64,000 bases of DNA from Phallus indusiatus (Eukaryota > Basidiomycota > Agaricomycetes > Phallales > Phallaceae), in contig JAQFWX010000029.1 in the NCBI GenBank assembly GCA_027605045.1, forward strand, positions 124,001 through 188,000. Reading direction: 5' to 3'. The notes under the pieces were generated by a model. That model did no database searches. It saw only the letters and a program-made list of their open reading frames with translations, and was not told the origin of the DNA. The position numbers and the translations under genes were made by a program. Below are positions 51,393 through 62,362 of the stretch, piece after piece (position 1 is the first letter of the stretch; every line of letters starts with the position of its first letter).

Positions 51393-52243
51393 TTTGAAAG
51401 TAAGTGATGATGTCGCTGGTGCTGGTGGGTAAGGACTAATTCATATAGGTAATCAATAACCAAAACGCAAGGACGTACTTGAGTTAGTATGTTAAGAAAT
51501 TCTATGCAGGATCTGCTACGAAGAATAAAATGCAGCGTGAAGCTCTTTGGCTATTTAAACCAATCATACCAGTCTAAGTGAAGCACGGTAGGCACGATAT
51601 AACACGCGCCGTGCCTGGCAGAATCTGTGGGCACCACTACCAAGACAAACTTCAATACCAGGGCATCGACTGGCAACTGCTTCGCTGTCAGACAGACATG
51701 CTTGAAACGGAAAGCACTTACGGAAATTGTGTTAATGCACTTCTTCTGACAGGCTGGGTGCAGCATTAAAATGTGCGAAGGCATTCTGAAATACAAGTGC
51801 CCACGAAGATGCAAGTGCCCATAGCGAAGCGAGCGGCACGTGAGTGCTAACCCATACTTTATCAAACATCCTATGCTCGGGTACCCCTTGACGTACTGAC
51901 ACATGTGTGCCCATTGAACACTAACGATTGAGTGCAAGTAAACCCTGAGAGCAGATGACTCGAAAATGTAAGGAACGGTGTCTTCTAGCTCCGGCGCTGG
52001 GGTTGCCGTCAGGAGGAGCACGAAGCAGTTATCAACCATTCATATCCCCAAAAGGTCAAATCGTTAGTGGCCAAACATATTTAAAGACCTATTTTTTTTG
52101 CGTTTTTAACTTATCGACAAACCGACAATTGCTACCCATCCTCATTATCACTATTAAACTAAGTCAGGTATGCCATTACTTTGACCTTTTCGCTATGTGC
52201 TCTTGGCTAAATTCTATTTAACAGCAAGTCTTTATCATCGCTT
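51393..52243. promoter_or_regulatory. divergent promoter region of the large-protein gene pair
   Basis: This 851-base interval separates the two start codons. TATA-like sequences occur facing each gene: ggtttaaatagcc on the minus strand (51550-51562) and catatttaaagacc on the plus strand (near 52076-52089). A short direct repeat aagtgccca occurs twice near 51797 and 51816. A minus-strand frame of 162 codons (51551-52039) has no motif and is not annotated. Confidence 0.45.
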
Positions 52244-54080
52244 ATGTCTAGTGCAACTACACCATCAACACCGCCGGGTAAGTTCTGCGATAGCACTGCT
52301 TCTGCCATACAAAAACATTCACTGACACGTGATTATGGCAGCCTGGAGTTCCACTCCTTCCAACTTGCCAGGAGCCAGTAACATCTATGACTTTGTCGTC
52401 GCCGTTACGCAAGATAGCGTTAATGCTAATCTGGATCTCCTGTTCTCCGAAGGCCTTGCTAGCGGAGGCCTCACCGAAATTATCTACATTTACGATGAAT
52501 CAAACAACCTCGTCCCTATCTCCCTGTCTGATCTTACTGCGCAGACGAATGGTGTCAACCCCTTTAATGTCCCCCAAGGCACATCACTTACGGACTCGCG
52601 CATTAAAGTGTTGGTCAATGCGGGCTTCAGCTTTGCTATTCAGGCACAGATCGGCATCCCCAGAGTTGGACCGACGGTCACGCTCCCGGGCTGGGTGGAC
52701 CTCTCAAATGATAGTTCCTCTCAAGTCACCTTCAACTTGATGTGTTCCACATTTCAAGTGTGCGACCTGGAATACGGTCCGCGTAGTCCCACGTCTTGGA
52801 CGAACTATCAGCAAACTGCCTCACAGCCTGCTATTTTTCAAGCCACAGTCAACTTGGACTTTACATCGCAGGCCGTGAACACTAACTCTGCTGTCTATCA
52901 AAATCTCCCGACCAATGTCAAGCAGATGATCATGAACGTCGGCGCCGATGCATTTTCCCTCCAACAGCTTGCATTTGACCTCACTACTCCTGGTCTTATG
53001 TCGACTTTCGACTTACCTGGTTTCAACACTAGCTCTGAGACTTATGCCGCGATCAAGTCCAAATTCATTACCTTTTACTTTGATCAGATGAAAGCAGCAG
53101 GGACACCTTTACTAGGAGTTACCGTCGCCTCTAATTCTGCGACACCATGGACGCTTCAGCCGACATCCATCAACTTCGAAGTCGATGCCTATCTCAACAG
53201 TAATGGTACGGTATCCACTGACGAGACAACTTTGGGTCTAACAACCCTCAATTACTTGTGTTTGACTGGAGGAAAGTCCCAACCTCCTCCGGAGCACTTC
53301 AAATGGAATTGGATTGCTCCGTCGGAAGAGTCCAGTTTCGATGGCGTTGTCTCAATCAATCGCGATTCACTCGTGACTTATTTCCAAAATGCTCTGCTGC
53401 CATTTGTAACCCCTAATTGCTTTAACATCCACGTCACAGTGACTGCGGACTCGAGCGACAACTCCATCACTTACTCGTTCCCCATGACTGGTGGTCAGAC
53501 ACCGACTATCACTCAAAACAAGGGCGGCTCGGACGGCGTGACTGTTCTCTCTTTTGATTGGAAGTCTCCCAGTCAATTCAGCTCCGATCAAGCGGGACTC
53601 AACGGAGACTTGGGAAAGATGACCATGACACAAACATACCATATGGGAGTGCAGTTTATTGGCACCACTGTCGTGATCACTCAAACTCAAGTTGTGTGGA
53701 CGAGCATAAGCAAAAACCTCACGACGGATTCGGGTAACATTGTCGATAAGAAAAGAGTGGACGTTTATGATTTCGGGATTTTGGGACAAGGGCAGCTCAC
53801 TGTTCCTCCGCCAACTAACACAGTGAACTCGAATAACGACATGAACCCATCCTCTAATGCGTTCATTAACTGGTTCACTGATATCAACAGCATTATCAGC
53901 ACCGTCGAGGGCTACGTGAGAGCTCTCGCTAGTTACACTCTGCAAGAGATTCCGGTCTCTATTATCCAAAACTTTGTGTTCCCCGGAGGTAAACCGTTCG
54001 CCTTCAGTAACGTAGCGTTCGCGACACCAAGTCTCGATCTGGTTGCCAAGATCAAATACGTTGATCCGGGAAGTTTGTAA
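52244..54080 (+). CDS. beta-rich protein of unknown family, possibly TULIP/P47-like
   Basis: A short first exon (52244-52277, MSSATTPSTPP) splices through one intron (52278-52341) to a single 1.74 kb exon, giving about 589 residues. An alternative start is the ATG at 52335. The protein is rich in Ser, Thr, Asn and alternating hydrophobic residues, typical of long beta sheets. The N-terminus NIYDFVVAVTQDSVNANLDL recalls the opening of TULIP-fold lipid-binding proteins of the P47/OrfX type (D-V-A then VN). That resemblance is faint and is my inference. Other features are VDLSNDSSSQVTFNLM, HFKWNWIAPSEESSFDGVVS, QLTVPPPTN and a C-terminal helix-like VEGYVRALASYTLQEIPVSI. There is no signal peptide or membrane helix. 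It is transcribed divergently from the large propeller-like gene and shares its intron-poor character. Confidence 0.78.
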
Positions 54081-55223
54081 TTTTGTATGCTTGTATCGTG
54101 CTCCGAGTCTTTCTCCATGTACATTTTTGTAAATTTTCGTGATCTTCCATTCAGGGTTCGAGGGGCTCAAAGATAAATCATCATATGAATGTTATAAATT
54201 TCATTTTGTGAGTTAGTTATTTTCTTGAAATGCGTTGATGGGTATATTTCATCGCACTCCGGTTGAAACAATTGCGCCAGTCAATTTTCAGAATTAAATT
54301 TAGCGCGTTCAGATCATAGATGGCTTGGTCACCAAGACACAGGAGGCTTTCACACCTTTCTAGGACCACCAGGAGTCTGTATTATGCGTTAAATCTATCA
54401 CTTTGTTATTCCCGTTTACTTCTATTAGCAAATTGGCATCGGGTGTCGTTTTTTTGCCAGATTGCAAATATAAAAACATAAATTCTCAGATTGCAGATAA
54501 AAGTATCAAATAGCGATTTCTGTTATTATTCTCCTGCTGGCTCTCGTCGTCTAGAGACCTACAGATGAGGGGACGTGCCAAGGATGTGCTCCAGATATGA
54601 GACCTATGTAAGTCACTGATTGGCATATGTATTTATGTTTAACGCCTTAGACTCCAAAGCTAATCAGCCAATCGTTTTCAAACAGCTGATGAACTTCGAA
54701 ACGGGTTATGCCGGCTAGGGCTGGAAAGTGCCGAAACGCGCGATATTTACCGTCGCTTCGAGTCACGTTACATGACGCGCGCGCGGCGCGACAAGTTTTT
54801 TTTTCAATCATCATTCATAAAGACTTCATTATTTCAGAGATTATATATATATAAGATTAGTATCTACAATAGACAACTAACTTTAATTGCTAATCCCCCC
54901 CCCCCATTTTCCCTCTATTTTCCTCACACACACAAGCACTGATCAGTGATTCGCGTAGTATCTTTCCTGCCACTCTCCTGAGGCGCTGTCATCACAGCAG
55001 ATTTAGCCTATTTTTTGATCCCAGCCCTAAGTAGAGGATCGACAGCTGCACATGACTCGGCAGCGGTATCGTCTCAGTTCCATGATGATACAGCGAGTCG
55101 CTCACTTCTAGTAAGCGAGAGCTCTGCTAGATATACTTATCACTTCCTCCCTTCGAGTCTTCCCTTTATCCACGCCTTATTACTCCTCCACCATTTCATC
55201 TATAACGAGGTAGCCCAACGAGC
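54081..55223. other. intergenic region with simple repeats
   Basis: 3' flank of the beta-rich gene, then a cgcgcgcggcgcg run near 54777-54789, an at-repeat near 54844-54853 and a run of about 12 C at 54895-54906. The frame starting near 55015 (ATC-rich, ending 55245) overlaps the next gene start and has no support. No gene seen. Confidence 0.4.
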
Positions 55224-56063
55224 ATGGTCGGCCTCATCCAAGTAACGAATGATAATCCTCTCGTGCACTACGCGTCCGATAACTCGTGGACAAACATACC
55301 AAAATCGAGCCCTATCTTTCAAGTCGGAAATATGGGGACACCTGTGTCATCCTTTCTGAAAGAGTTTCGGGCCAGTGACGCGACCGACTCCCTTACTTTC
55401 ACATTCAAGGGTATCTAGGCAGTCTAAAACTTTTTGAAGCGATTTGATTGTCCTTAATACTCACCGCGCTTTATTTTTTCTCTGTTAGGATCTGACATAA
55501 TAGTCATGACTTCTTTCCTTGCATTTGAATCTGCTGGAAACACAGTCACTGCGAACTGCAAGTTAGACGACGAATTATTGGCCACGAATATACCCCACTC
55601 TCCACAGAATAACTGGCCTATCTGCAATGGGAGAAACCTAACGACCGGCGAACACACACTCAAAGTCAACATCGCCAGATCTGAAGTTCTATTTGATTAC
55701 ATCTTATACACTCATCAAGATTTTCTCAGCAAGATATCGTTTACCACTACTGACTTGGCAAACGCGTCAAATGGTTTCCAACTGACCGACTCGGACTCAC
55801 ATGTATCGACTCTACTCAACACTACCACCAACACCACCACTACTGTAGCGAGCCAGGTTCCCATTTCTAATCAGTCTTTAGAGAATCCTTACAGTGCCTT
55901 CACAGGGTCGTCGTCGGGTGGCCTAAGTCGAGACACGATCATTGGCATTGCTCTCGGGGCTGGAATTTTTGTGCTCACGCTCGTCCTATTCATTTATAAA
56001 TATTTAGATTTAGACTCATTTAATTCCTCTTTGTCGTTTATCAGTGGGAACTGCATGGTATAG
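55224..56063 (+). CDS. single-pass membrane protein, paralogue with shortened tail
   Basis: Exon 1 is 55224-55410 and exon 2 is 55489-56063; the intron splits FKG|SD. The ectodomain follows that of the 44164 gene: LVHYASDNSWTNIPKSSPIF, QVGNMGTPVSSFL, DSLTFTFKG, then SPQNNWPICNGRNLTTGEHT and VLFDYILYTHQD. Only one jelly-roll-like unit is present instead of two. An Asn/Thr-rich linker (LLNTTTNTTTTVAS, many N-glycosylation sites) leads to one membrane helix (IIGIALGAGIFVLTLVLFIY) and a tail of about 25 residues ending SGNCMV. The tail is about 200 residues shorter than in the paralogue, so the cytosolic part may have been lost. No signal peptide is obvious. Confidence 0.72.
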
Positions 56064-56440
56064 AATGATAATTAATAGTTGATGGGATTCAACGGAGTCG
56101 ACTTTAAGACGGCGTTGACACTCGGTCAACAAACTTCCGAGTCTCGAGCTGAACGGTGAAGTTTGAACGTAACGTCGACACGATGTTTTACGAGCGCTTA
56201 CGCATTTCAAGCTCCGCCAAGCTCCCTTTGTCCAAACGTTTGTCCTTGCCTTTCGGCCTACATTCACATCGTCAAGCATCTCATTTAAAGGGGAATTATA
56301 TATGAACTAGTCCATAAACCTAAGGTACACTTTTCATCCCTATTCCTTACTTCCTATTCCTTACAACACAACATTAGTTTTACAGGTATATTTAACTTCT
56401 CTACCCTCTCCTGCTTTGTTCAATCTCTTCTGCGACACGA
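56064..56440. other. intergenic, no gene seen
   Basis: The spacer between converging genes. The minus-strand frame at 56016-56279 overlaps the end of the membrane-protein gene and shows no motif. Confidence 0.4.
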
Positions 56441-57025
56441 CTAATGATAATTCCGAAGATGTTGAGCCTTTTTATTATCCACACGATAGTCCACTAAACG
56501 ATACGGTTTCCCTTTCTCTTTCAAATATCCACAATTCCGGTCCTTGCACTCATACACCATGAGGACCTGTCGCGGAAGAGCGATGGCTTCTTCAGGTGCA
56601 AGTTCAGCCTCATCAATCAATGCCTGCTCCCTTTTAGCGTGCACTCCAATATGACGCCGGAGATTTCTGGACCCCTCAATAACTGGCTTGCGGCATGATG
56701 CTCTGCTGATCGGATCCCTAAACATACATTTCCAGGTTATTCTCCCAGTACGTTTGTAAAGTCCGGGAACGGAGTTTAGCTCTTCCTCCTCAATGCGTGT
56801 TTTGGATTTCTTCGAGGAAATCGTGCTGGGGGTAACCGTGATTGATTTTCCATTACATGGAGAGGACAATGGAGACGTGGTTCGCGATCGGGTCGCGTAC
56901 CTGGTGTTCGTTTGAGTTTTGGTTTGCAATTGCGAATCAGGGCCAATGTTAACACCCTGGTGGTTCGCACCCCCAGGACTACAACCCTTCTCAGACGGTT
57001 CGTCTTGGTCAGCTATGAACGTCAT
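56441..57025 (-). CDS. small protein with two atypical C2H2 zinc fingers
   Basis: A single open frame of about 194 residues from the first ATG at 57025 (the longer frame to 57040 begins with GTG). The first half is a Ser/Thr/Lys-rich linker (TRYATRSRTTSPLSSP, KKSKTRIEEEEL). Then comes a finger with spacing C-x10-C-x13-H-x3-H (from WKCMFRDP to RRHIGVH). A second finger C-x4-C ... H-x4-H (YECKDRNC to HLRNYH) ends exactly at the stop. Such fingers usually bind DNA or protein in the nucleus; the target is unknown. A decayed relative lies at 33336-33640, so the family has local copies. A missing upstream exon cannot be ruled out. Confidence 0.6.
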   Translation of the reverse strand: MTFIADQDEPSEKGCSPGGANHQGVNIGPDSQLQTKTQTNTRYATRSRTTSPLSSPCNGKSITVTPSTISSKKSKTRIEEEELNSVPGLYKRTGRITWKCMFRDPISRASCRKPVIEGSRNLRRHIGVHAKREQALIDEAELAPEEAIALPRQVLMVYECKDRNCGYLKEKGKPYRLVDYRVDNKKAQHLRNYH

Positions 57026-57130
57026 ATCAGCAGTTTGCACGAAAGAAAGGAAAGACGCGTCTTACGGAACATAGGCCCTTGGGGCACATTGTTGGTCGTC
57101 GTCTGCCATACATTCACCCCCACGTGCATT

Positions 57131-57358
57131 CTACGTGGTACCCACATAATTCCTAATTCGTAATCGAATATGGGTGGTGGCATATCGTCCTAGAAAAAAC
57201 GCGTTCAATGACTGGGTGTTGTAGAAATCGGGCTCAACACGCACGATCGGAGCGGGAGGTGGGGGTGGAGGTTGAACCGGACGCAAATCTGGGTGTAAAT
57301 ATGAATAATCTTCATCGACGGTGGGTTGAGCTGGAAAGCGATAGTTGATGTGGCGCAT
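57131..57358 (-). CDS. small proline-containing protein, hypothetical
   Basis: From the ATG at 57358 the frame encodes about 75 residues: MRHINYRFPAQPTVDEDYSY, then LHPDLRPVQPPPPPPAP and FYNTQSLNAFFLGRY. A strong TATA-like run (tatatataaaata on the minus strand, near 57456-57470) stands about 100 bases upstream, which supports transcription. The larger open frame to 57655 has only a GTG start and would place that TATA inside the coding part, so I prefer the short form. No family recognised. Confidence 0.4.
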   Translation of the reverse strand: MRHINYRFPAQPTVDEDYSYLHPDLRPVQPPPPPPAPIVRVEPDFYNTQSLNAFFLGRYATTHIRLRIRNYVGTT

Positions 57359-57455
57359 TGTTCGGAGGTCGAAGATTATAGAGTCAACGAGGGTTAGATG
57401 GCGCGAGTTGGGAAGGGGGGAAAAGGTTGACTTGTCATGAAAGACGATCTCCACG

Positions 57456-57470
57456 TATTTTATATATACG
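57456..57470 (-). promoter_or_regulatory. TATA-like sequence upstream of the small hypothetical gene
   Basis: The minus strand reads tatatataaaata, about 100 bases before the ATG at 57358. Confidence 0.35.
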
Positions 57471-59304
57471 AGGGATAACTTTGTCTGGGGTCCACGCGAT
57501 GTCCTTTGATAAAGATGTGATATACGGACCATTGGATGGGCACACCACAGTGGACAAATAGGACGACCCTCCTCTGTCCCCGTCCATGTGTTTACGCCTT
57601 TCCACCCGGCTTCCAGACCGAACGGACCGAATGATATTATTGAAAGGCGTGCCACTTAGTATGTCGCCCCGGAAAATGACTAATTGACATCTTCATGTAG
57701 CGTGAAAGGGTTTTTATGGTCTCGTATTCTCAAACAATTTAATTATTCGTGAACGGGAATAGTAATGCGACTTAGAAGAGAATTTCGCGATGGAACAATT
57801 GGTTTCTAATTCTTACTGAACCTTCCCAAAAAACGCTTATCACAAAAACCCAAATGTATGCATGTATTGTTACGATTGCAATCTATCACGGTTACATAAC
57901 GGTTGGGTGCTGACGTCGAAATTCGATACGGGCGGAGGCATTGTTTATTGTGAGCTTGCATTCTGCTATCTCAGAGTGTTTGTGCAGATTCATGCCAAAC
58001 AGACTCGAGTCGAAAGCGTTTAAAAGATGCCATGTCCTGTCACGCAATTAGTTCTTGCATTCTCGCATCTTTCTCTTCACCTCCATATCCGCGCCTTCCT
58101 CTTGACTTGCTTTCTTCACACATTCTCTGTCAACATTTCATTCGTGCAACGCACTAGTAATAGGAAAGCTTCACGCTAAACGCCAAGTTTCAGTAGTACC
58201 AAGTCGGCCCTGCGCGCACGCACGACTGGAATAGGATTAGAACTGGGACCTATGTTACATTGTAACAAACGGAATCAGTAGTGTTTGTCGAAGACGAAGT
58301 GCTGAAACACACTCACGCGATCAAAGTATGTTGTAAAACTGGTCTACACTCAAGTCTCAAAGATCCATGTGTATATATTCACAGTCACAGGCAGCGTCAA
58401 AGCAATACAAGTGGATGACCTTGAAGCGGAGGAAAGCAGGAAAAAATACATGAAGATAATCGTGTGTATATGATGGTGAGTGAATTTAAATGAACCTGAG
58501 CCTTGTGGCTCATGCATTTATGCTTATATCTTCTCTAGGCATCTTTACCCCTTACCATCGCCGCGCTTTCCTAACGTTGATTAATCATTTCGCACCACTG
58601 GCACTCTCATCCATAACACTCCACTGACATCAACACCCGCTTTCCTTTGTTGTTTTATCTTTTGTTTGCTACGCAACTTCTCTCGCTTACAGATTCTATA
58701 GATCAATGTACCATCAAAATCAATGACAAAGTGTCGCGACGTGATGGTTACCCGACGGGCATATTTCAACGTTCACGTTCCTTTATTTTGATAGGTCCGT
58801 GCCATCTCCACTTTCTCATAGACATTCATTTCACATTCTTTTTTTTTTCGAAAATCCTGCTCCTTTTTCATTTGTATTCACTTTTGGTAAGCAAGTCATT
58901 TCAAGGGAACTGTTTCAAGACGGCGGGGTGGCGGTGGTTTGAACCAGCAGCCAAATGGCCATAACAGTCAGAAATGAAACTTCTCCCGTCATTTTGGACG
59001 AAGTGCTCGTTGGCACTGAATCTTGTGATAATCTTAGGGTTTAGATGTTTAACAATGTTAGCATTTCTGGATCTGACACAGTACAACGGCACTGGGAAAA
59101 TCCATGCACTTTATTTTCCTTTCCTTGTCTCTTTTTCTTCTATCTATTACTTAAGCACGGTCTCTTCAAAAACATATAAAAAGTGATACTTTTGTATCTA
59201 TTTTTCCCCAGTTTTGAATTGACGAGGCATGTGAACACTATTGTGCGACTATACTAAGCTGTTTTGAAGCTCATGTATCCAACAATTACTTGCATTGACA
59301 GACT
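57471..59304. other. long intergenic region, no gene supported
   Basis: About 1.8 kb with only short frames. A sequence ggtttgaacc near 58938 resembles a T loop, but no tRNA fold is present around it. Pyrimidine-rich blocks (58060-58130) could be promoter or transcript-leader sequence for something I cannot identify. Confidence 0.35.
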
Positions 59305-60960
59305 TCACAATAACCTAAACTCAACGACGCTGCCCAATTGTTTAAGGTCCAGTCCCTCCAACCAATCATTGAAAAAGGCTACCATGAACAAAGACTCATA
59401 CCAGATAATGACCGATTTTAACGGATGTCCAGTCTCTTCACGGAATAAAAGACACTGAAGGAGATCCTGAAGGTAGGATTCGTCGAGTTCTAGATCTTCG
59501 CCATGAAGAACTAGCTGTAATGTATGCAGAGAGGGGCAAGGGAGCGAATGTGCTTGATTAGGTTTGTCATTTATTTCCGAGTTTGAGCTTGTCACCTCTA
59601 TTTGGAGGTCAGATGATTTTGAATGGTGTATTCGTTCCCTCGGGGGTAATAAGGCCTCCAAGTATGAGTTCTGAAGAGAAGAATTTTCGTATGAACTTCC
59701 GTGATAGATCTGGAAGTATTGTAGATTTGGTAGTGAAAGTAGAACGTTTCTGAGCATCGTGGCTTCCAAAGGGTAGTCTTCCGAACACAAATGTGTGATA
59801 GTCTCCGACATTCGGCTTTCTTGGAGGAGATTAGACAGCTCATGAAAAAGTGCACGGTGGTTGAACAGAGTCCTGAATACTGAATTTCCGCTGAACAAAT
59901 TGGGCACTTCTGGGGATTCCAGGCTTAGGTCCGACGTCTGTTCAGAAAAGCTGAAGCCCATTTTGTATCTTGAGTCATTGAAGAACGAGAGTAGTGAAAG
60001 ACGACGTTCGGAAATGAAGCCCATTAAGGACGGTGTTGAACCGTTGAGTGGATTTGAAGGGTAGCGGCCGAGGCAGACAATATCGAAGTTGACTTTGTCG
60101 ACTGGAAAATCCAGATGTTTCAGAATGGAATTGATATGATGGGTTTCGCATGTGCCTTGAAGTGAGAGTTCTTGTAGATTTGGCAGGTAAATCCGACGAG
60201 AAGAGTCCCAATCAAAAGAAATGAGTACTGTTCCACATAACCATACGAGACTGAGAGCGCGAAGGTTTGGCGACGAGAGTTGAAGAATGTCGAGCAGGTA
60301 ATTGCCGTTGATGCCTATTTCAGAGATGAACTGAAAATGGATTTTCGATAGATTTTTCCAAAAGGAGATAGATTGAAGTCCCCCAAAGCCTGAAGAGATC
60401 GGGAGATGTACGATTTCAAGGTTGGGCGCCCTTTTAAAAAAAGGAGTTCGGTTGACAGTGAAAGCCTCGTGAAGAGAGACCCATTCCAATTCTGATTGTG
60501 TGTCTTCATCGATTTCGAAATAGAACTTTTGTAGCACAGGGGCAGGAAACCTGAACAAGCATAGGACTGCGCCTGCTACATTTGCCGGTAACAGTACCCG
60601 GAATGTTCGAATTCTGCCCATCTCTTGTAAAAGGCGAGGGAGCTTGCAAATTAGATCCACAAAGTGATGCGAGCGAAGAAAATTGTCGCCCTTTTCGATA
60701 TACACGTCCAATGGCATGGAACCAGACCATGAAAGAATTTTGACAAGTTCGTCCAAGTCTATTTCGGTATACTTGAACAGAATACTAGTCCACATTGTTG
60801 GGTCGCCGAGAAGTGCTTTCCTCCACGAGCGACAAACACGCGTCGCTTCAATAGGAGGTAGGCTTGTCTCATGCCCGAAGCTGGAATCGGAAAGAAGATA
60901 ACGTCTGTTCGAAAGTTTGATGATCGTACTGAATATTTCGTATGGGACGCGATCAAGCAT
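59305..60960 (-). CDS. F-box protein with leucine-rich-repeat-like C-terminus
   Basis: An intron-less 551-codon frame from ATG at 60960 to stop at 59305. The N-terminus MLDRVPYEIFSTIIKLS is a degenerate F-box, followed by IEATRVCRSWRKALLGDPTM and WTSI, the typical Agaricomycete continuation. The remainder is a series of leucine-rich segments (PNLEIVHLPISSGFGGLQSI, SPNLRALSLVWLCG, LPNLQELSLQGTCETHHI, CPSLHTLQLVLHGEDLEL) that would form an irregular LRR solenoid. Such proteins bring substrates to SCF E3 ubiquitin ligases, with the F-box binding Skp1. The family is large and fast-evolving in mushrooms, so the target cannot be inferred. The frame is intact. Confidence 0.85.
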   Translation of the reverse strand: MLDRVPYEIFSTIIKLSNRRYLLSDSSFGHETSLPPIEATRVCRSWRKALLGDPTMWTSILFKYTEIDLDELVKILSWSGSMPLDVYIEKGDNFLRSHHFVDLICKLPRLLQEMGRIRTFRVLLPANVAGAVLCLFRFPAPVLQKFYFEIDEDTQSELEWVSLHEAFTVNRTPFFKRAPNLEIVHLPISSGFGGLQSISFWKNLSKIHFQFISEIGINGNYLLDILQLSSPNLRALSLVWLCGTVLISFDWDSSRRIYLPNLQELSLQGTCETHHINSILKHLDFPVDKVNFDIVCLGRYPSNPLNGSTPSLMGFISERRLSLLSFFNDSRYKMGFSFSEQTSDLSLESPEVPNLFSGNSVFRTLFNHRALFHELSNLLQESRMSETITHLCSEDYPLEATMLRNVLLSLPNLQYFQIYHGSSYENSSLQNSYLEALLPPRERIHHSKSSDLQIEVTSSNSEINDKPNQAHSLPCPSLHTLQLVLHGEDLELDESYLQDLLQCLLFREETGHPLKSVIIWYESLFMVAFFNDWLEGLDLKQLGSVVEFRLL

Positions 60961-61356
60961 GATTAACTGTTGTTTAACCGTTGTTGTTGTTGTTGTTGAA
61001 AGTGGAAACGTTGAAGCTGCAAGTACAAGCGCCCGCGCCTATGGTTATTCGCACGACGGTACGACCGTCTGGAGTTGAAAATTTTTCATTTCAATTTTTG
61101 TAAGTCTTGTCATTCAATACTTTCTGAGGCAAGATATACACATTGAAAAATGTGCTGTAGTTCAGCGCTCAAGCGCTCACTGCCTATTCGGTGTAGTTCA
61201 CCTCAAGTCCGAGGTGAAGCACCTTCAACGGGGTAGAAAGCCCGGCTCGTGCTACGCCATAAAACGGCTGCTCTTTTCCTCGGCCAAAGCGAGATCTCAT
61301 TATCAAAGTTCAAGCACGTTCCATTTGCCCAAGAGCGACCTTGGACCGCGCCCGAA
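60961..61356. promoter_or_regulatory. divergent upstream region with a TTG microsatellite
   Basis: The 396 bases lie between the F-box gene (-) and the sulfotransferase-like gene (+). A (ttg)n run of six units occupies 60981-60998, and aggaccc-type promoter motifs were not recognised. The plus frame starting 61214 ends at 61411 without motif. Confidence 0.4.
60981..60998. repeat. (TTG)6 trinucleotide microsatellite
   Basis: Six uninterrupted ttg units just upstream of the F-box gene start. Confidence 0.85.
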
Positions 61357-62362
61357 ATGTCGACCACAAGTGAGAGCACTGACAGACCCAACCCCGCACC
61401 TATTCAAGTAATAGGGGTCGGTATGGCGCGAACTGGTGTATGCTTTCCGTTGAGTAAAACACAGATACGGTTCCGTTTACCTCTTCGCAGACAACCAGTC
61501 TTTGGAAGTCTCTCGATATTCTAGGTTTTGGGCCAGGATATCATCCTATGCAACTTCCCATGAGCACTGTAAAAGAGGATTTTTTTATATGGGCGGATAT
61601 AATTGAAGGTTGCTCTTCTTTCTATCATCAACCATGTGTTTTGTACTTGACATTCATTAACAATTCAAGGGAAGGATACATCACCGGCAGCTTTTGACAA
61701 GGTTTTGCGTGGGTACAAGTCCGTAGTGGACTCACCGATCGCGGTAATGGCCAAGGAAGCTTATGCTGCGTATCCTAATGCGAAATATATTTTGGTTCGT
61801 ATATGGATATATATATTGCAGTTGGTTAATTGAGATTAACCTATATAGACTGTTCGCGATATAGAGGAATGGGAACACAGCCTCCGTACAACAGTGCTGG
61901 AGGCCCGTCGCCGCATGAAAGATCTTCCCTTCCCACCTGACAGGGTTGGAGTGCGTCGTTGGTTCGACGCGTGGTTCGGTAACTTACTTTCTTTATTGGG
62001 TTTGTCTGCAAAACGAGTCAGCCAACAACCTTTTTTTTTGTATCAAGGTGTGCATCACAAAAACCGCCTAGCTACGCATCCAAGAGAAGAATATGAAGAA
62101 CACAATGAGCACATCAAGAGTATAATACCTCCAGACCAGCTTCTCGTTTACGACGTTAAGGAAGGTTGGGATCGTCTCATTGAATTTTTGGGAGTGTAAG
62201 GCTATTTTTCTCTGTCGTCTATAAATTCAGACTAAAGACGGTGCATGACATCGTAGACCCAAGCCGGACGTTCCCTTCCCTTACCTCAATAAAGGACCTG
62301 GGTTCTCTCAGAGGATAGATGACGAAGTAGAAAGGCGAGAGAAGGAAACCGGAACGGTTTAA
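61357..62362 (+). CDS. P-loop sulfotransferase-like protein
   Basis: A fungal protein of the sulfotransferase (Sulfotransfer_4) P-loop family. Exon 1 is 61357-61437 and ends VIGVGMARTG; it joins to TTSLWKSLDILGFGPGYHPM, assembling the phosphosulfate-binding GxxRTGTxSL loop. Further exons read DFFIWADIIEG, then SPAAFDKVLRGYKSVVDSPI, AYPNAKYILTVRDIEEWEHS (the 3'-phosphate-binding motif) and EHIKSIIPPDQLLVYDVKEG, WDRLIEFLGV. The last exon, after an intron from about 62199 to 62258, gives PKPDVPFPYLNKGPGFSQ and ends RREKETGTV. Five exons are inferred and all splice sites are standard. Many fungal members have unknown substrates, so true sulfotransfer from PAPS is not proven. Confidence 0.85.

Noticed and set aside
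51551..52039. 162-codon minus-strand frame in the divergent promoter
   Set aside because: No motif, opens in the middle of a presumed promoter and contains a TATA-like sequence at its end.
53367..54170. 267-codon frame on the minus strand
   Set aside because: It lies entirely antisense to the well-supported beta-rich gene at 52244-54080 and has no motif; a codon-bias shadow.
58925..58965. Possible tRNA near ggtttgaacc
   Set aside because: No A box, anticodon arm or acceptor stem could be paired around it.
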